Source: ECT2AJA-044 sp965262845
GTDB taxonomy: Bacteria; Bacteroidota; Bacteroidia; Flavobacteriales; ECT2AJA-044
Reading direction: 5' to 3'
DNA length: 64,000 bases
NCBI GenBank assembly: GCA_965262845.1
Contig: CBDHFX010000002.1
Coordinates: forward strand, 930,001-994,000
Part shown: positions 7,360 through 16,643 of the stretch, piece by piece
How the letters are laid out: each line of letters starts with the position of its first letter
Numbering within the stretch: the first letter of the stretch is position 1
Program-made: the position numbers and the translations under genes
The notes under the pieces: generated by a model
What the model saw: only the letters and a program-made list of their open reading frames with translations
Told to the model about the DNA's origin: nothing
The model's database searches: none

Positions 7360-9135
7360 TTAAATTCCTAAAAAACGACCTGTAGTTGCTACGAATACTG
7401 TTTAATGCTCCTGGTTTCTCCGTAGCTTTCGATCTGATCCATGGTCCTGATAGCGTTATTACCCTTATTCCAGGCTATTTCTGTCATGTTTCCATGCGGA
7501 TCTACTTTTTCACACAACAGCAGTTTCTGATCCCATTCCGTTAAGGTTCGGCCAACTTCTGTTGTGATATCCCTTTTTTTCCACTTGTTTTCAATGTATT
7601 TGCTTAACCACAAACTGAGATAACACAAATAAAGGTGCGCTTTGATCCTTCGTTCCTTCCAATGACGGATAGGCCTTATCTGGATCTGACTCTTAATATC
7701 CCTAAAACTTTTCTCAACCACCTTCAGGCTTTTGTAATGCTCTACCACAAGGTTGTCGCTTATCTGTTCACTATCCAAATCCGTCTGTAAAAGGTAATAG
7801 TGTCCCATCAGGTCATGCGCCATGACAGCCTTTCGGTTCAGTCGGAAGTTCAGCACCCAACGCTGATGTTCTTTGTCCTGGGTAACCTTATCCACCTGAA
7901 TGTCCCAAAATAGCCTTTGCTCGTATTTCTCCAACACCCTCATGGCACGGTGATAGAGCCTTTTATCGTCTTTATTCTGTGGGGATTGCTGTATTTTCTT
8001 CAATTCTTCGTAAGTCTTCCGCCTACGCTTGTATGCCTGCTTTTGCTTTCGGTAACCTTTACTTTGGTGCCGGCACAAAACATAACGTTTGCCTTGATGG
8101 GAAAAGCTGGTGATATCTGATTGGTCAAACAGTTCGGGTTGTTGCTCCTGTTGCAGCAGCAACAGAGCCTGTTGAGTATTACCGGGCAATCCAGTAATGT
8201 AGTTCAGTTCAAGCTGTTTGATATCTTTCAGGGTCGTTTCTCCGCTCATGGAACGATCGGCAATCCATATGGCCTGACTGGCCCGGTAGCGTTCCTTCCA
8301 CCCACGAAACGTACCCAAAACGGTGTTTGCATCGGCTGTGCCACCTTTCCATATTTGCATATCCAGGGGCATGTTATCCTGGTTCATCACCAACCCGTAG
8401 CTGACCATGTAGCGATCATGTCTTTTCTCCTTGCTCGCTCCTCTGCCCCCCAGTTCGGCTTTGGTTCCCGTAAAATAACTATTGCTCAGATCATACAGCA
8501 ATAAGTTATGATGATCCTGCTCCAGTTGGCCTGTCAGGTCTTTTTTGATAGCCTCCATACCAGAAGCCAACTCATCCAGCGCAAGGTAAACGGTGTCCTC
8601 TTTATATTTGCGCTTGCCTCCTGCTAAATACATTATTCCGCTTTCACGATGTTGGGTGAACTTTACTTTACTTGTCGGATACAGCAGCTGATGAATGACC
8701 AACTCCTTGATTACTTCGGACCCTCTTCGGCTAAGGTGTTTGTCCAGTACCCGGAACATACCACTACTCTTCATATGTGAGAAGGCAACTGCCGTTCCCG
8801 CTCCACGGTACACATCGCCCACTTCATACTTTACCTGTTGCTTTGAAAGCAGACCTAACTCATTGAGTACATCCCATTCCTCACTGGTCAGGTGTTTCTT
8901 ACCGCCAAAATCGTAGATCAGCTTTGCACGCTCGGCTATAGGCAAAGACTCAATCCGCTGAACGGTTCGAACTCTGGGTTCCTTTGTCTTGCTATCACGA
9001 TAACTTTCCACCAGCTTGCGGTTGCGGCTGATTTTTCCCTTGCGTTTTACTTTGCTGCATTGAATGTACATCTTGCAAACGTAGCCACTACAAACCTAAT
9101 ATCCAAGCCTGTTCCGAACTATTTTAGGAAGTTAA
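7360..9135 (-). mobile_element. IS1634-family insertion sequence
   Basis: About 1.78 kb holding one transposase. The outer ends are inverted copies: left TTAAATTCCTAAAAA, right (read inward) TTAACTTCCTAAAATA. A second inner pair is also inverted: CTGTAGTTGCTACG on the left and TTTGTAGTGGCTACG on the right, each with a GTAG-N3-CTAC dyad. Because flanking bases are also similar, exact ends and target duplication could not be fixed. Two further copies of the right-end sequence lie at 18333 and 18647. Confidence 0.8.
7389..9071 (-). CDS. IS1634-family DDE transposase
   Basis: An intact transposase of 560 residues, the usual length for this IS4-superfamily branch. The N-terminus (VKRKGKISRNRKLVESYRD) is typical of IS1634 members. 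DDE landmarks are LYDLSNSYFTG (first Asp), WIADRSMSGE (second Asp) and VVEKSFRDIKSQIQIRPI (Glu with the YREK-like context), followed by a hydrophobic HLYLCYLSLWLS segment. The reading frame has no stop or frameshift, so the element may still be active. It lies between the tyrS fusion and yebC, on the minus strand, with about 64 nt from its start codon to the right inverted repeat. Confidence 0.92.
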   Translation of the reverse strand: MYIQCSKVKRKGKISRNRKLVESYRDSKTKEPRVRTVQRIESLPIAERAKLIYDFGGKKHLTSEEWDVLNELGLLSKQQVKYEVGDVYRGAGTAVAFSHMKSSGMFRVLDKHLSRRGSEVIKELVIHQLLYPTSKVKFTQHRESGIMYLAGGKRKYKEDTVYLALDELASGMEAIKKDLTGQLEQDHHNLLLYDLSNSYFTGTKAELGGRGASKEKRHDRYMVSYGLVMNQDNMPLDMQIWKGGTADANTVLGTFRGWKERYRASQAIWIADRSMSGETTLKDIKQLELNYITGLPGNTQQALLLLQQEQQPELFDQSDITSFSHQGKRYVLCRHQSKGYRKQKQAYKRRRKTYEELKKIQQSPQNKDDKRLYHRAMRVLEKYEQRLFWDIQVDKVTQDKEHQRWVLNFRLNRKAVMAHDLMGHYYLLQTDLDSEQISDNLVVEHYKSLKVVEKSFRDIKSQIQIRPIRHWKERRIKAHLYLCYLSLWLSKYIENKWKKRDITTEVGRTLTEWDQKLLLCEKVDPHGNMTEIAWNKGNNAIRTMDQIESYGETRSIKQYS

Positions 9136-9300
9136 GTTACGGGCCGGATGATCCGGATTTCTGTTCCCTTTCTCTGAATGCCGAAAGAACAGGCATCGCT
9201 CTTGACCATTCCTTCAAATCCATCAGGAAAAGCCGCTGAGAAACTGCTCAGCAACTTGTGCCTCCAATCAAAGGAGGCTGTGTAACGTGTTTTGGTAGCC

Positions 9301-10014
9301 TTAAGCCAAGGTTGAATATACATGCTGAACGTCGTCGTCGTCCCCGAACATCTCGAGAAGGGGGATAACATCTGCCATCTGTTCTTTATGGAGCTCTTTG
9401 GTATCAATCGGAACATATTCCGTACCCGACTCCCGGATTTCCATACCTTTTTCATCCAAAGCAGCTGAGATAGCTCCAAACTGCCCGAATGGACCGCATA
9501 CCATGACGAATTCATTTTCGTCGTCAAGAAAGATCCCGTCAACCCCATAGTCAATCATGCCGAGCTCAAATTCCTCCAGATCCAACCCCTCACCCGGCAC
9601 TTTGAAGTAACATTTATGTTCGAACATAAACTCCACAGACCCCGATGTGCCGAGGCTTCCACTAAACTTGTTAAAGTACGAGCGAATATTGGCTACGGTC
9701 CGTGTGGGGTTATCCGTCACCGTTTCCACCAGCACCGCGATCCCGTGTTGTGCATAGCCTTCATACACCACCGTTTTGTAATCACCCTGATCCTTGTCGG
9801 TCGCTTTCCTGATCGCACGTTCCACATTTTCCTTCGGCATATTCACCTGCCTGGCATTCTGGATCAGAAGCCTCAGCTTGTAGTTGGTCTCTGGATTTGC
9901 CCCATCTTCCCTGACGGCCATGATGAGGTTTTTCGTAATCCGCGTAAAGGCCTTTGACATACTGGCCCAACGCTTCATCTTCCTCGTTTTGCGGTATTCA
10001 AATGCGCGTCCCAT
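9301..10014 (-). CDS. yebC: YebC/PmpR family protein
   Basis: A 237-residue YebC/TACO1-family protein. It begins MGRAFEYRKTRKMKRW, the Bacteroidota form of the family start. The hallmark stretches are DGANPETNYKLRLLI, NMPKENVERAI and YEGYAQHGIAVLVE, followed by NKFSGSLGTSGSVEFMF. The C-terminus ends DDDDVQHVY. Family members have been described as transcription regulators and, more recently, as ribosome-associated factors that help translate proline-rich stretches. The sequence does not say which applies here. The 229 bp between this gene and the IS transposase hold the IS right end and no clear gene. Confidence 0.93.
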   Translation of the reverse strand: MGRAFEYRKTRKMKRWASMSKAFTRITKNLIMAVREDGANPETNYKLRLLIQNARQVNMPKENVERAIRKATDKDQGDYKTVVYEGYAQHGIAVLVETVTDNPTRTVANIRSYFNKFSGSLGTSGSVEFMFEHKCYFKVPGEGLDLEEFELGMIDYGVDGIFLDDENEFVMVCGPFGQFGAISAALDEKGMEIRESGTEYVPIDTKELHKEQMADVIPLLEMFGDDDDVQHVYSTLA

Positions 10015-10031
10015 AGTGCCATGATCTGCTG

Positions 10032-10039
10032 CAAAAATA
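10032..10039 (-). promoter_or_regulatory. -7 box (TATTTTTG) for yebC
   Basis: Exact TAnnTTTG match on the minus strand, 17 nt upstream of the yebC ATG at 10014. Confidence 0.45.
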
Positions 10040-10103
10040 AAGATCCCCGAATTCTGTTTTTCCTTCGGAAGGATATGTTCCTTCAGCTACGGTCTTAATT
10101 TCA

Positions 10104-10111
10104 TATCTTTA
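10104..10111 (+). promoter_or_regulatory. Near-consensus -7 box (TATCTTTA)
   Basis: One mismatch from TAnnTTTG and only 5 nt before the ATG at 10117. If used, the mRNA would start at or inside the first codons. Confidence 0.3.
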
Positions 10112-10116
10112 CCCAC

Positions 10117-11202
10117 ATGGATCCATCAAGTCAGGGAGTGGCGCCTTTTTCCTGCACCTACTCGCCCCAGGTGCCCGAGTTGCTCACCAAGTTAGGGGGA
10201 TCCCTTGCCATTACGACGTATCAGGCCGGAAAGATCGTTTTCCTGTCCCCGAAAGAGGGTGAATTTCTGGTACAATTGCCGCGAACACTCGAAAAACCGA
10301 TGGGTATAGCCCTCAGGGACAACGGACAGCGCATGGCCATTGCCTGCCGGCAGGATGTGATCACTTTCGCCGACAGTCCGGAGCTTGCACGGACCTATCC
10401 GAACGCCCCCGATCGTTACGATGCCCTCTACATGCCGCGCACGACCTATCACATTGGTTCATTGGACATCCACGATCTTGAGTGGACCGACAAAGGTATG
10501 TTCGCAGTGAACACCCTCTTTTCCATCCTGATCGAAATAGATGGTGCATTTAATTTTCGTCCATACTGGCAACCGCCATTCGTAACCGAAATGGTGTCTG
10601 AAGACCGCTGCCACCTGAACGGAATGACCATGGAAAACGGTCTGCCCAAATACGCAAGCATGTTCAATAAAGGGAACCGCTTCCAGTCCTGGCGGACTGA
10701 AGTGGCCACAGCTGGGCTCATTATGGACGTGACGACAAACGATGTGGTGGTTGAGGGATTGCCCATGCCGCACTCGCCCCGTCTGGTAAACGGTGAATTG
10801 TACGTCCTCCTGAGCGCCACCGGAACGCTCGCGCATATTGATCGTGCCGCAGGCACCTGGGAAGAAGTGGCCAACCTGGGAGGTTTCGTGCGCGGAATGG
10901 CCATCCACAGCGATATTGCGTTCGTGGGATTGAGCAAGCTGCGGAAAAACAGCTCAACCTTCAGGCATCTGAAGATCGCCGAAGAGAGCAACCAGAGTGG
11001 GATCAGGATCGTGCACTTGCCTACAGGGGCCATCATGGGTGAGATCCTCTACCAGAGCTCGGTTGACGAGATCTATGACGTGCAAATGATCCCGGGGCGA
11101 TTGCGTCCCAACCTGCTCAATACCCTGAAGGAAGATCACTACCTTGGGCTAATGATCCCGGACACCACTTTTTGGGGCCGGCCTGATAAAAAGGATCAGT
11201 AA
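10117..11202 (+). CDS. TIGR03032 family protein
   Basis: A 361-residue soluble protein without a signal peptide. The opening FSCTYSPQVPELL and LAITTYQAGKIVFL, then ARTYPNAPDRYDAL, THIGSLDIHDLEW-like spacing (here YHIGSLDIHDLEW) and CHLNGMTMENGLPKY, match the TIGR03032/DUF4915 family as I remember it. Members look like beta-propellers and have no established function; they often sit beside sulfotransferase or glycosyl genes. Here it precedes two membrane glycosyltransferases by 129 bp, on the same strand, but base composition changes sharply between them, so they may not share a history. Confidence 0.75.
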   Translation: MDPSSQGVAPFSCTYSPQVPELLTKLGGSLAITTYQAGKIVFLSPKEGEFLVQLPRTLEKPMGIALRDNGQRMAIACRQDVITFADSPELARTYPNAPDRYDALYMPRTTYHIGSLDIHDLEWTDKGMFAVNTLFSILIEIDGAFNFRPYWQPPFVTEMVSEDRCHLNGMTMENGLPKYASMFNKGNRFQSWRTEVATAGLIMDVTTNDVVVEGLPMPHSPRLVNGELYVLLSATGTLAHIDRAAGTWEEVANLGGFVRGMAIHSDIAFVGLSKLRKNSSTFRHLKIAEESNQSGIRIVHLPTGAIMGEILYQSSVDEIYDVQMIPGRLRPNLLNTLKEDHYLGLMIPDTTFWGRPDKKDQ

Positions 11203-11331
11203 TTGATCGATAACCGCATACCACCTGCCAAACTTTATAACTTAGCTCAGCAAAAAAAGGTTCGGACGACCGGGATCACCTCAGCCTGAATATTGAAAAG
11301 CCTCAGAAAGATCTTGCAAGGGTTTCTGCAA

Positions 11332-12780
11332 ATGAAAAAGTTATTGTCAAAATATTTCAGGTACATAGTACTGGCTGCATTGATGTATATGCCCATTTTT
11401 GGGTGTCTGGATACACTCCCTATTCGGATTTGGGATGAGGCCCGATTGGCCATAAATGCATACGAAATGCTTCATAACGGGGATTTCATCGTTACCCATT
11501 TCGAAGGAAAACCAGATATGTGGAATACCAAACCTCCGTTACTCATCTGGATTCAGGTTTTTTTTATGAAGATCTTAGGGGTGAATGAATTAGCTATACG
11601 CTTGCCCTCAGCTATTGCAGCTTTTTTCACTTGTGTTGCACTTTTTGTTTTTTCGCTTAGATATTTTAAAAATTTTTGGTTTGGATTTATTGTCATACTG
11701 GTGCTGATTACTTCTGATGAATATATCAGTATACACGCTACACGAACGGGAGACTATGATGCACTGCTAACGTTATTCACTACATTAAGTGGCTTACTCT
11801 TTTTCACTTTTTGTGAAACACAAAAATACAGGCATCTATATCTGTTTTTCCTGTTTACCGCTCTGGCCGTCCTCACAAAAAGTATTGCGGGTTTGCTCTT
11901 TTTACCTGCCATTCTCATATACAGTATTATTCAAAGGCAGTTTGTCACATTACTAAAAAACAGACACTTCTACATAGGGTTATTTTCCTCCCTATGCCTG
12001 GTTGCTGGCTATTACCTCTTACGGGAGGCCAACAATCCCGGATACATTGCCGCTGTTCGGGAAAACGAGTTGGGAGGAAGATACCTTAAGGTTGTTGAAG
12101 ACCACAGGGAAGGATTTTGGTTTTATATATCAATATGGTATTTATTAATCCCTTTTGGCATGATCACAGGGCTTTCTGTGATCAAAAACAAAAAGGTTAA
12201 CCGAATAACACTGTTTTCCTTTCTGATGATCGCTACCTTCTTTCTTATCATTTCTGCAGCTCAAACAAAGTTGGAATGGTATGATGTTCCATTATATCCT
12301 TTTTTGGCTATTTTAATAAGCATCTTTATTTATTATCTATTTCAATCATTGAAAAATGCTAAATGGATTAAAAAAACATCTATGTCAAATGTTATTTCTT
12401 TTCTTTTTTTATTTTTCATTGGAATTATTCCTTATCAAAAAATTTTAAACAAGATCTATAAATCAAAGGAACATGATAAACATGAGCATTTTTATGAAAT
12501 AGGTTATTTTTTAAAAAATGCTATTAAAGGCAAACATGATCTTCATGATCAGTATCTTTTGTATGATGGATATTATGCGCACAATTTATTTTATTTAAAA
12601 ATATTGAATGATAAAGGAATCAAAATTTCATTTAAAGATTGGAAAAAATTAACTTTTTATGATGTGGTTATTGCTCATCAAAATAATGTGAAAGAATATG
12701 TAGAAAATCATTACAAATATCAAATAGTCTATACACAAGGAACTGTAAAAAAATATAAAATACATGGAAAAAAAGAATAA
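11332..12780 (+). CDS. ArnT/PMT-like membrane glycosyltransferase (GT39 type)
   Basis: A 482-residue polytopic membrane protein. Near the N-terminus after the first membrane helix is the acidic motif RIWDEARLAINA (the DEAR of PMT/ArnT enzymes), then KPDMWNTKPPLLIW and RLPSAIAAFFTC, which define the family. About ten hydrophobic helices follow, then a soluble C-terminal part from about residue 380. Such enzymes use polyprenyl-phosphate sugars made by a GT2 partner to modify lipids or proteins outside the inner membrane. The partner gene overlaps its end by 17 bp. A TTG at 11293 would add 13 residues; the ATG at 11332 gives the usual start. Codons are strikingly AT-rich compared with the surrounding genes, which suggests horizontal transfer. 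Confidence 0.85.
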   Translation: MKKLLSKYFRYIVLAALMYMPIFGCLDTLPIRIWDEARLAINAYEMLHNGDFIVTHFEGKPDMWNTKPPLLIWIQVFFMKILGVNELAIRLPSAIAAFFTCVALFVFSLRYFKNFWFGFIVILVLITSDEYISIHATRTGDYDALLTLFTTLSGLLFFTFCETQKYRHLYLFFLFTALAVLTKSIAGLLFLPAILIYSIIQRQFVTLLKNRHFYIGLFSSLCLVAGYYLLREANNPGYIAAVRENELGGRYLKVVEDHREGFWFYISIWYLLIPFGMITGLSVIKNKKVNRITLFSFLMIATFFLIISAAQTKLEWYDVPLYPFLAILISIFIYYLFQSLKNAKWIKKTSMSNVISFLFLFFIGIIPYQKILNKIYKSKEHDKHEHFYEIGYFLKNAIKGKHDLHDQYLLYDGYYAHNLFYLKILNDKGIKISFKDWKKLTFYDVVIAHQNNVKEYVENHYKYQIVYTQGTVKKYKIHGKKE

Positions 12781-13762
12781 AGAGGTAGATATTTCCGTAG
12801 TTATTCCTATTTATAATGAGGAACAGACTATTCCTGAATTATATGATCGTCTTTACAAAACGGTTGTGCAAATTTCGAAAAATTATGAGTTCATTTTTGT
12901 AAATGATGGGAGTACCGATCACTCTTTATTGAAATTATTTGAATTAATTGAAAAAGACCATCACGTTTTTTACATCAGTTTAAGTCGAAATTTTGGTCAT
13001 CAAATTGCTATAACAGCAGGATTAGATGCCTCTAAAGGAAAAGTTGTTGTTTTTATTGATGGAGACTTACAGGATCCTCCTGAGTTAATTATCGATTTTT
13101 ACAAAAAATACAAGGAAGGATATGAAGTAGTATATGCAAAAAGAAAAGAAAGAAAAGGAGATCATTTTTTAAAAAAAAGTACAGCGAAGTTTTTTTATCG
13201 AATGTTGAAGCAAATTACTTCCATTGACATTCCATTGGATACAGGTGATTTTCGATTGATCGATGAAAAAGTCATTCACTATCTGAAGCATATGCCTGAA
13301 CAGAATAAGTTTTTACGAGGGCAAATAGCATGGCTGGGATTTAAGCAAACGGAGGTGCTTTTTAGCCGGGATAAAAGAAAATATGGAAAATCCGGTTATT
13401 CACTGAATAAGCTGACTCGCCTCGCAATAGATGGCTTTACCAGCTTCTCGGATAAACCTCTGCACCTGGCAACCAAACTTGGTCTTATTATTTTATTTGT
13501 TTTATTTATTGTCCTTCTTTATACCCTTTATTCACATTATATTTTAGAGCGAACCATTACGGTCTGGATAGCTCTTGTTATCAGTCTTATGTTCATTGGA
13601 GGAACTCAATTGATTTCCATCGGAATAATAGGGGAATACATCAGCCGGATCAATAAAAATGTACTAAAGCGCCCTCTGTATATTGTTGAAAAAAGCAATA
13701 TTGATCCGAAGGCCTGCACTTCTGTTGCGGCCGATCGTGATCGCACCTCTTCGGTAAGGTGA
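12764..13762 (+). CDS. GT2 polyprenyl-phosphate sugar synthase (GtrB/ArnC-like)
   Basis: A 332-residue glycosyltransferase with a GT-A domain and two C-terminal membrane helices, the GtrB/ArnC architecture. It shows VVIPIYNEEQTIPELY, FVNDGSTD, LSRNFGHQIAITAGL, and the catalytic stretch FIDGDLQDPPELI, then the membrane hairpin from about residue 240 to 300. It should load a sugar on a polyprenyl phosphate and feed the GT39-like enzyme whose 3' end it overlaps by 17 bp. It is AT-rich like that gene. The last 20 codons (from about 13700) return to GC-rich usage, so the transferred segment may end inside this gene. Confidence 0.88.
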   Translation: MEKKNKEVDISVVIPIYNEEQTIPELYDRLYKTVVQISKNYEFIFVNDGSTDHSLLKLFELIEKDHHVFYISLSRNFGHQIAITAGLDASKGKVVVFIDGDLQDPPELIIDFYKKYKEGYEVVYAKRKERKGDHFLKKSTAKFFYRMLKQITSIDIPLDTGDFRLIDEKVIHYLKHMPEQNKFLRGQIAWLGFKQTEVLFSRDKRKYGKSGYSLNKLTRLAIDGFTSFSDKPLHLATKLGLIILFVLFIVLLYTLYSHYILERTITVWIALVISLMFIGGTQLISIGIIGEYISRINKNVLKRPLYIVEKSNIDPKACTSVAADRDRTSSVR

Positions 13763-13859
13763 GCATTTTGGATTGAGCAGTGGTGGCATAGCAATCCAAC
13801 CCTCCAACAGGGAATGCTCTGATGAGCACCGCTTTTTCCTGCCTGCTGTGTGACTACTT

Positions 13860-15050
13860 TCAGGCCAGCACTTCCCTGACCTTGTCGGCCGCTTCCTGAA
13901 GCAAGATCGCCGATTCCGCCTTAAGACCGCTGTTATCAATGATCTCCCTGGCTTTCCCGGCATTTGTTCCCTGCAGACGAACGATGACCGGCACATTGAT
14001 GTCACCCATGTTGCGGTATGCATCCACGATACCCTGCGCCACGCGATCACAGCGAACGATACCACCGAAGATATTTACCAAAATGGCCTGCACATTCGTA
14101 TCCTTCAGGATAATACGAAAGGCATTCTCTACCCGGCTCGCATCAGCCGTACCCCCTACGTCAAGGAAATTGGCCGGATTCCCACCGGCCTGCCTGATAA
14201 TATCCATGGTTGCCATGGCCAATCCAGCTCCGTTTACCATACAACCCACATTTCCGTCAAGCTTGATGAAGTTCAGTCCATATTCCCCTGCCTCCACTTC
14301 GGTCCGATCCTCCTCGCGCCTGTCGCGCATCTCCGCATAGTCTTTATGGCGAAACAAGGCATTTCCGTCCAGGGTCACCTTGGCATCCACCGCCAGGATC
14401 CTGTTGTCGGAAGTTTTCAACACCGGATTGATCTCAAACAAGCTCGAATCGGTTCCCGAATATGCCTTCCACAAGGACATGGTGAACTTTACCATGTTCT
14501 TAAAGGCATCGCCGCTGAGACCGAGGTTAAAAGCGATCCGACGCGCCTGGAAAGGTAGCAGACCTAGCGCCGGATCGATCTTTTCCCTGTAAATACGATC
14601 AGGCGTTTCCTCCGCTACCTGCTCAATGTCCATTCCCCCCTCCGATGAGTAAACGACTGTATTACGACCAGCCTCCCGATCCAGCAGGATCGACATGTAG
14701 ATCTCCGAAGTTTCAAATTCTCCCGGGTAGTAAACATCCTCAGCGATCAGCACCTGATGCACCAATTTTCCCTTCGCAGAGGTCTGTGGCGTTACCAGGT
14801 GCATTCCGATAATGTTTGACGCATGCTCACGAACCTCGTCCAAACTCTTCGCGAGCTTCACGCCACCTCCTTTTCCACGCCCCCCCGCATGGACCTGGGC
14901 TTTGATGACCCACCAGGAAGTTCCGGTTTGCTCACTCAATTGCTTCGCTGCTTTAACCGCCTCGTCAGGCGTTGTGACAATAATGCCGCGCTGTACGTTT
15001 ACTCCGTAGGATGCCAGGATCTCCTTACCCTGATATTCGTGTAGATTCAT
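13860..15050 (-). CDS. sucC: Succinyl-CoA synthetase, beta subunit
   Basis: The 396-residue ADP/GDP-forming beta chain of succinyl-CoA ligase (TCA cycle). The start is MNLHEYQGKEILASYGV, followed by KAQVHAGGRGKGGGVKLA, FEINPVL, DAKVTLDGNAL and the CoA/phosphate-site region KLDGNVGCMVNGAGLAMATM, and later ILVNIFGGIVRCD. Length is normal. An ATG at 15071 is in frame, but a perfect -7 box (15074-15081) puts transcription start at about 15067, downstream of that ATG, so 15050 is the real start. The alpha subunit is not in the window. The gene converges with the AT-rich GT2 gene across 97 bp. Confidence 0.96.
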   Translation of the reverse strand: MNLHEYQGKEILASYGVNVQRGIIVTTPDEAVKAAKQLSEQTGTSWWVIKAQVHAGGRGKGGGVKLAKSLDEVREHASNIIGMHLVTPQTSAKGKLVHQVLIAEDVYYPGEFETSEIYMSILLDREAGRNTVVYSSEGGMDIEQVAEETPDRIYREKIDPALGLLPFQARRIAFNLGLSGDAFKNMVKFTMSLWKAYSGTDSSLFEINPVLKTSDNRILAVDAKVTLDGNALFRHKDYAEMRDRREEDRTEVEAGEYGLNFIKLDGNVGCMVNGAGLAMATMDIIRQAGGNPANFLDVGGTADASRVENAFRIILKDTNVQAILVNIFGGIVRCDRVAQGIVDAYRNMGDINVPVIVRLQGTNAGKAREIIDNSGLKAESAILLQEAADKVREVLA

Positions 15051-15073
15051 GTGGATCTTTGTTTGATGCATGG

Positions 15074-15081
15074 CAAAAGTA
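15074..15081 (-). promoter_or_regulatory. -7 box (TACTTTTG) for sucC
   Basis: Exact TAnnTTTG match on the minus strand, 23 nt before the ATG at 15050. It excludes the in-frame ATG at 15071 as a start if this promoter is the one used. Confidence 0.5.
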
Positions 15082-15145
15082 CGTCATAACTTTAGCTTGC
15101 ACATTTATTGGATCAATTACCATACTTTAGTCAGGAATTGCGAGC

Positions 15146-15826
15146 ATGATCCGCGCTGAGAACATCTTTAGATCCTACGACGAACTGTGCGTTTTGAACA
15201 ACGTCAGCCTGGAGGCCGCAACCGGCGAGGTAGTCAGCATCGTTGGGGCCAGCGGCGCCGGAAAAACGACCTTGCTCCAGATCCTTGGGACATTGGACCG
15301 GCCTGATTCAGGAAACATTTTTTTCAACAACGAGCGCATCGATCAGCTAAGCCCTAAAAGACTGAGCGATTTCCGCAACCGGCACATCGGTTTCATTTTC
15401 CAGTTCCACCACCTCCTTCCCGAGTTCACGGCCATCGAAAATGTTTGCATGCCTGCATTCATTCAGCGAAAGAATCGTGCCGAGGCCCTCCAACGGGCTA
15501 ATGAACTCCTTGATTTCCTCGGCTTGGTCAACCGCGCCGATCACAAGCCTTCGGAGCTTTCGGGCGGTGAACAACAACGTGTAGCTGTTGCCCGCGCCCT
15601 GATGAATCGGCCCGATGTGGTCTTCGCCGACGAACCCTCAGGCAACCTCGATAGTCAAACCGCCAAAGAGATCCACAAGCTCTTCTTTCGCCTGCGGAAC
15701 GAATTCGGCCAGACCTTCGTGATCGTTACCCACAACAAGGAACTCGCCCTGATGGCCGATCGCTCCCTGCACATGAAAGACGGACGTATAGACCGCGAAG
15801 TACCCAATGAAGCACAGCGAGCTTAA
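15146..15826 (+). CDS. ABC transporter ATPase, LolD/MacB type
   Basis: A 226-residue ATP-binding subunit of the LolD/MacB/FtsE group, which drives lipoprotein release or other mechanotransmission at the inner membrane. It has Walker A GASGAGKTT, the group-typical FRNRHIGFIFQFHHLLPEFTA, the signature LSGGEQQRVAVARAL, Walker B VVFADEPSGNLD and the H-loop FVIVTHN. A LolD role is likely, but the LolC/E-type permease is not adjacent. It overlaps the TIGR02757 gene by 20 bp, so the two are expressed together. Confidence 0.88.
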   Translation: MIRAENIFRSYDELCVLNNVSLEAATGEVVSIVGASGAGKTTLLQILGTLDRPDSGNIFFNNERIDQLSPKRLSDFRNRHIGFIFQFHHLLPEFTAIENVCMPAFIQRKNRAEALQRANELLDFLGLVNRADHKPSELSGGEQQRVAVARALMNRPDVVFADEPSGNLDSQTAKEIHKLFFRLRNEFGQTFVIVTHNKELALMADRSLHMKDGRIDREVPNEAQRA

Positions 15827-16580
15827 AGCCTTCCTCAACGCGAAATTCGAGCAATATCACCATTCCTCGTTCTCCGACGACGACCCCATTCAGATCCCTC
15901 ACCGCTACTCCCTGCGGGAGGATGTGGAAATCAGCGCCTTTTTAACCGCCTCAATCGCATGGGGACAACGAATCACCATCATCAGGAATGCGGCCCAGCT
16001 CATGAAGGCGATGGGAAGCAGCCCCTTCGATTTTGTCATGGAGCACCGCGAGGAACACCTGAAGCCATTTTATAGCTGGCGCCACCGAACTTTTTGGTCC
16101 GAAGATCTGACCTATTTTTTTAGAGCACTCCGCAATCTGTATCGGGAAGCAAGATCCCTGGAGCTCTATTTTGCCGTACCGGGTGCTGCCAACCTGTACG
16201 AAGGGATCCACCGCTTCCACGACTCCATTCTTGCCTACGATCCGCCTGAACGCACCCGTAAACACGTGAGTGATCCCTACAGGGGTTCCGCCTCAAAAAG
16301 GCTCAATATGTACCTCCGCTGGATGGTTCGCCCCGCCGCAGGTGGAGTGGATTTTGGCCTCTGGAAAACCATCTCTCCCGCTCAGCTCAGTTGCCCACTT
16401 GACGTGCACAGCGGCAAGGTGGCCCGAAAACTGGGTCTGCTAAAACGAAAGCAAACCGATTGGAAAGCAGTGGAGGAACTGGATGCCTCATTGCGGAAAA
16501 TGGACCCCGAAGATCCGGTCAAATACGATTTTGCACTATTTGGACTGGGGGTTTTTGAATTAGCGGGGAAAGTAGTGTAA
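15807..16580 (+). CDS. TIGR02757 (DUF2400) family protein
   Basis: A 257-residue protein matching the TIGR02757/DUF2400 family: DPIQIPHRYSLREDVEISAF near residues 26-45, SIAWGQRITIIRNA, and the C-terminal pair RWMVRP with GVDFGLWK, then LSCPLDVHSGKVARKLGLLKR-like order (seen here as CPLDVHSGKVARKLGLL). From memory the last segment resembles a helix-hairpin-helix region, so nucleic-acid binding is possible, but no function is established. It overlaps the upstream ATPase gene by 20 bp. Confidence 0.82.
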   Translation: MKHSELKAFLNAKFEQYHHSSFSDDDPIQIPHRYSLREDVEISAFLTASIAWGQRITIIRNAAQLMKAMGSSPFDFVMEHREEHLKPFYSWRHRTFWSEDLTYFFRALRNLYREARSLELYFAVPGAANLYEGIHRFHDSILAYDPPERTRKHVSDPYRGSASKRLNMYLRWMVRPAAGGVDFGLWKTISPAQLSCPLDVHSGKVARKLGLLKRKQTDWKAVEELDASLRKMDPEDPVKYDFALFGLGVFELAGKVV

Positions 16581-16643
16581 ACGGACCCATGAAACGGGGT
16601 TTAGTGTTTTTCAGCACCAAAATACCGCTTTTGGGCAAAGGTT

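Noticed and set aside
9132..9554. Minus-strand frame running from inside yebC into the gap before the IS, reading RYTASFDWRHKLLSSFSA
   Set aside because: It overlaps yebC in another frame and has no recognised family. The 165-bp tail outside yebC may be a gene remnant but nothing supports a product.
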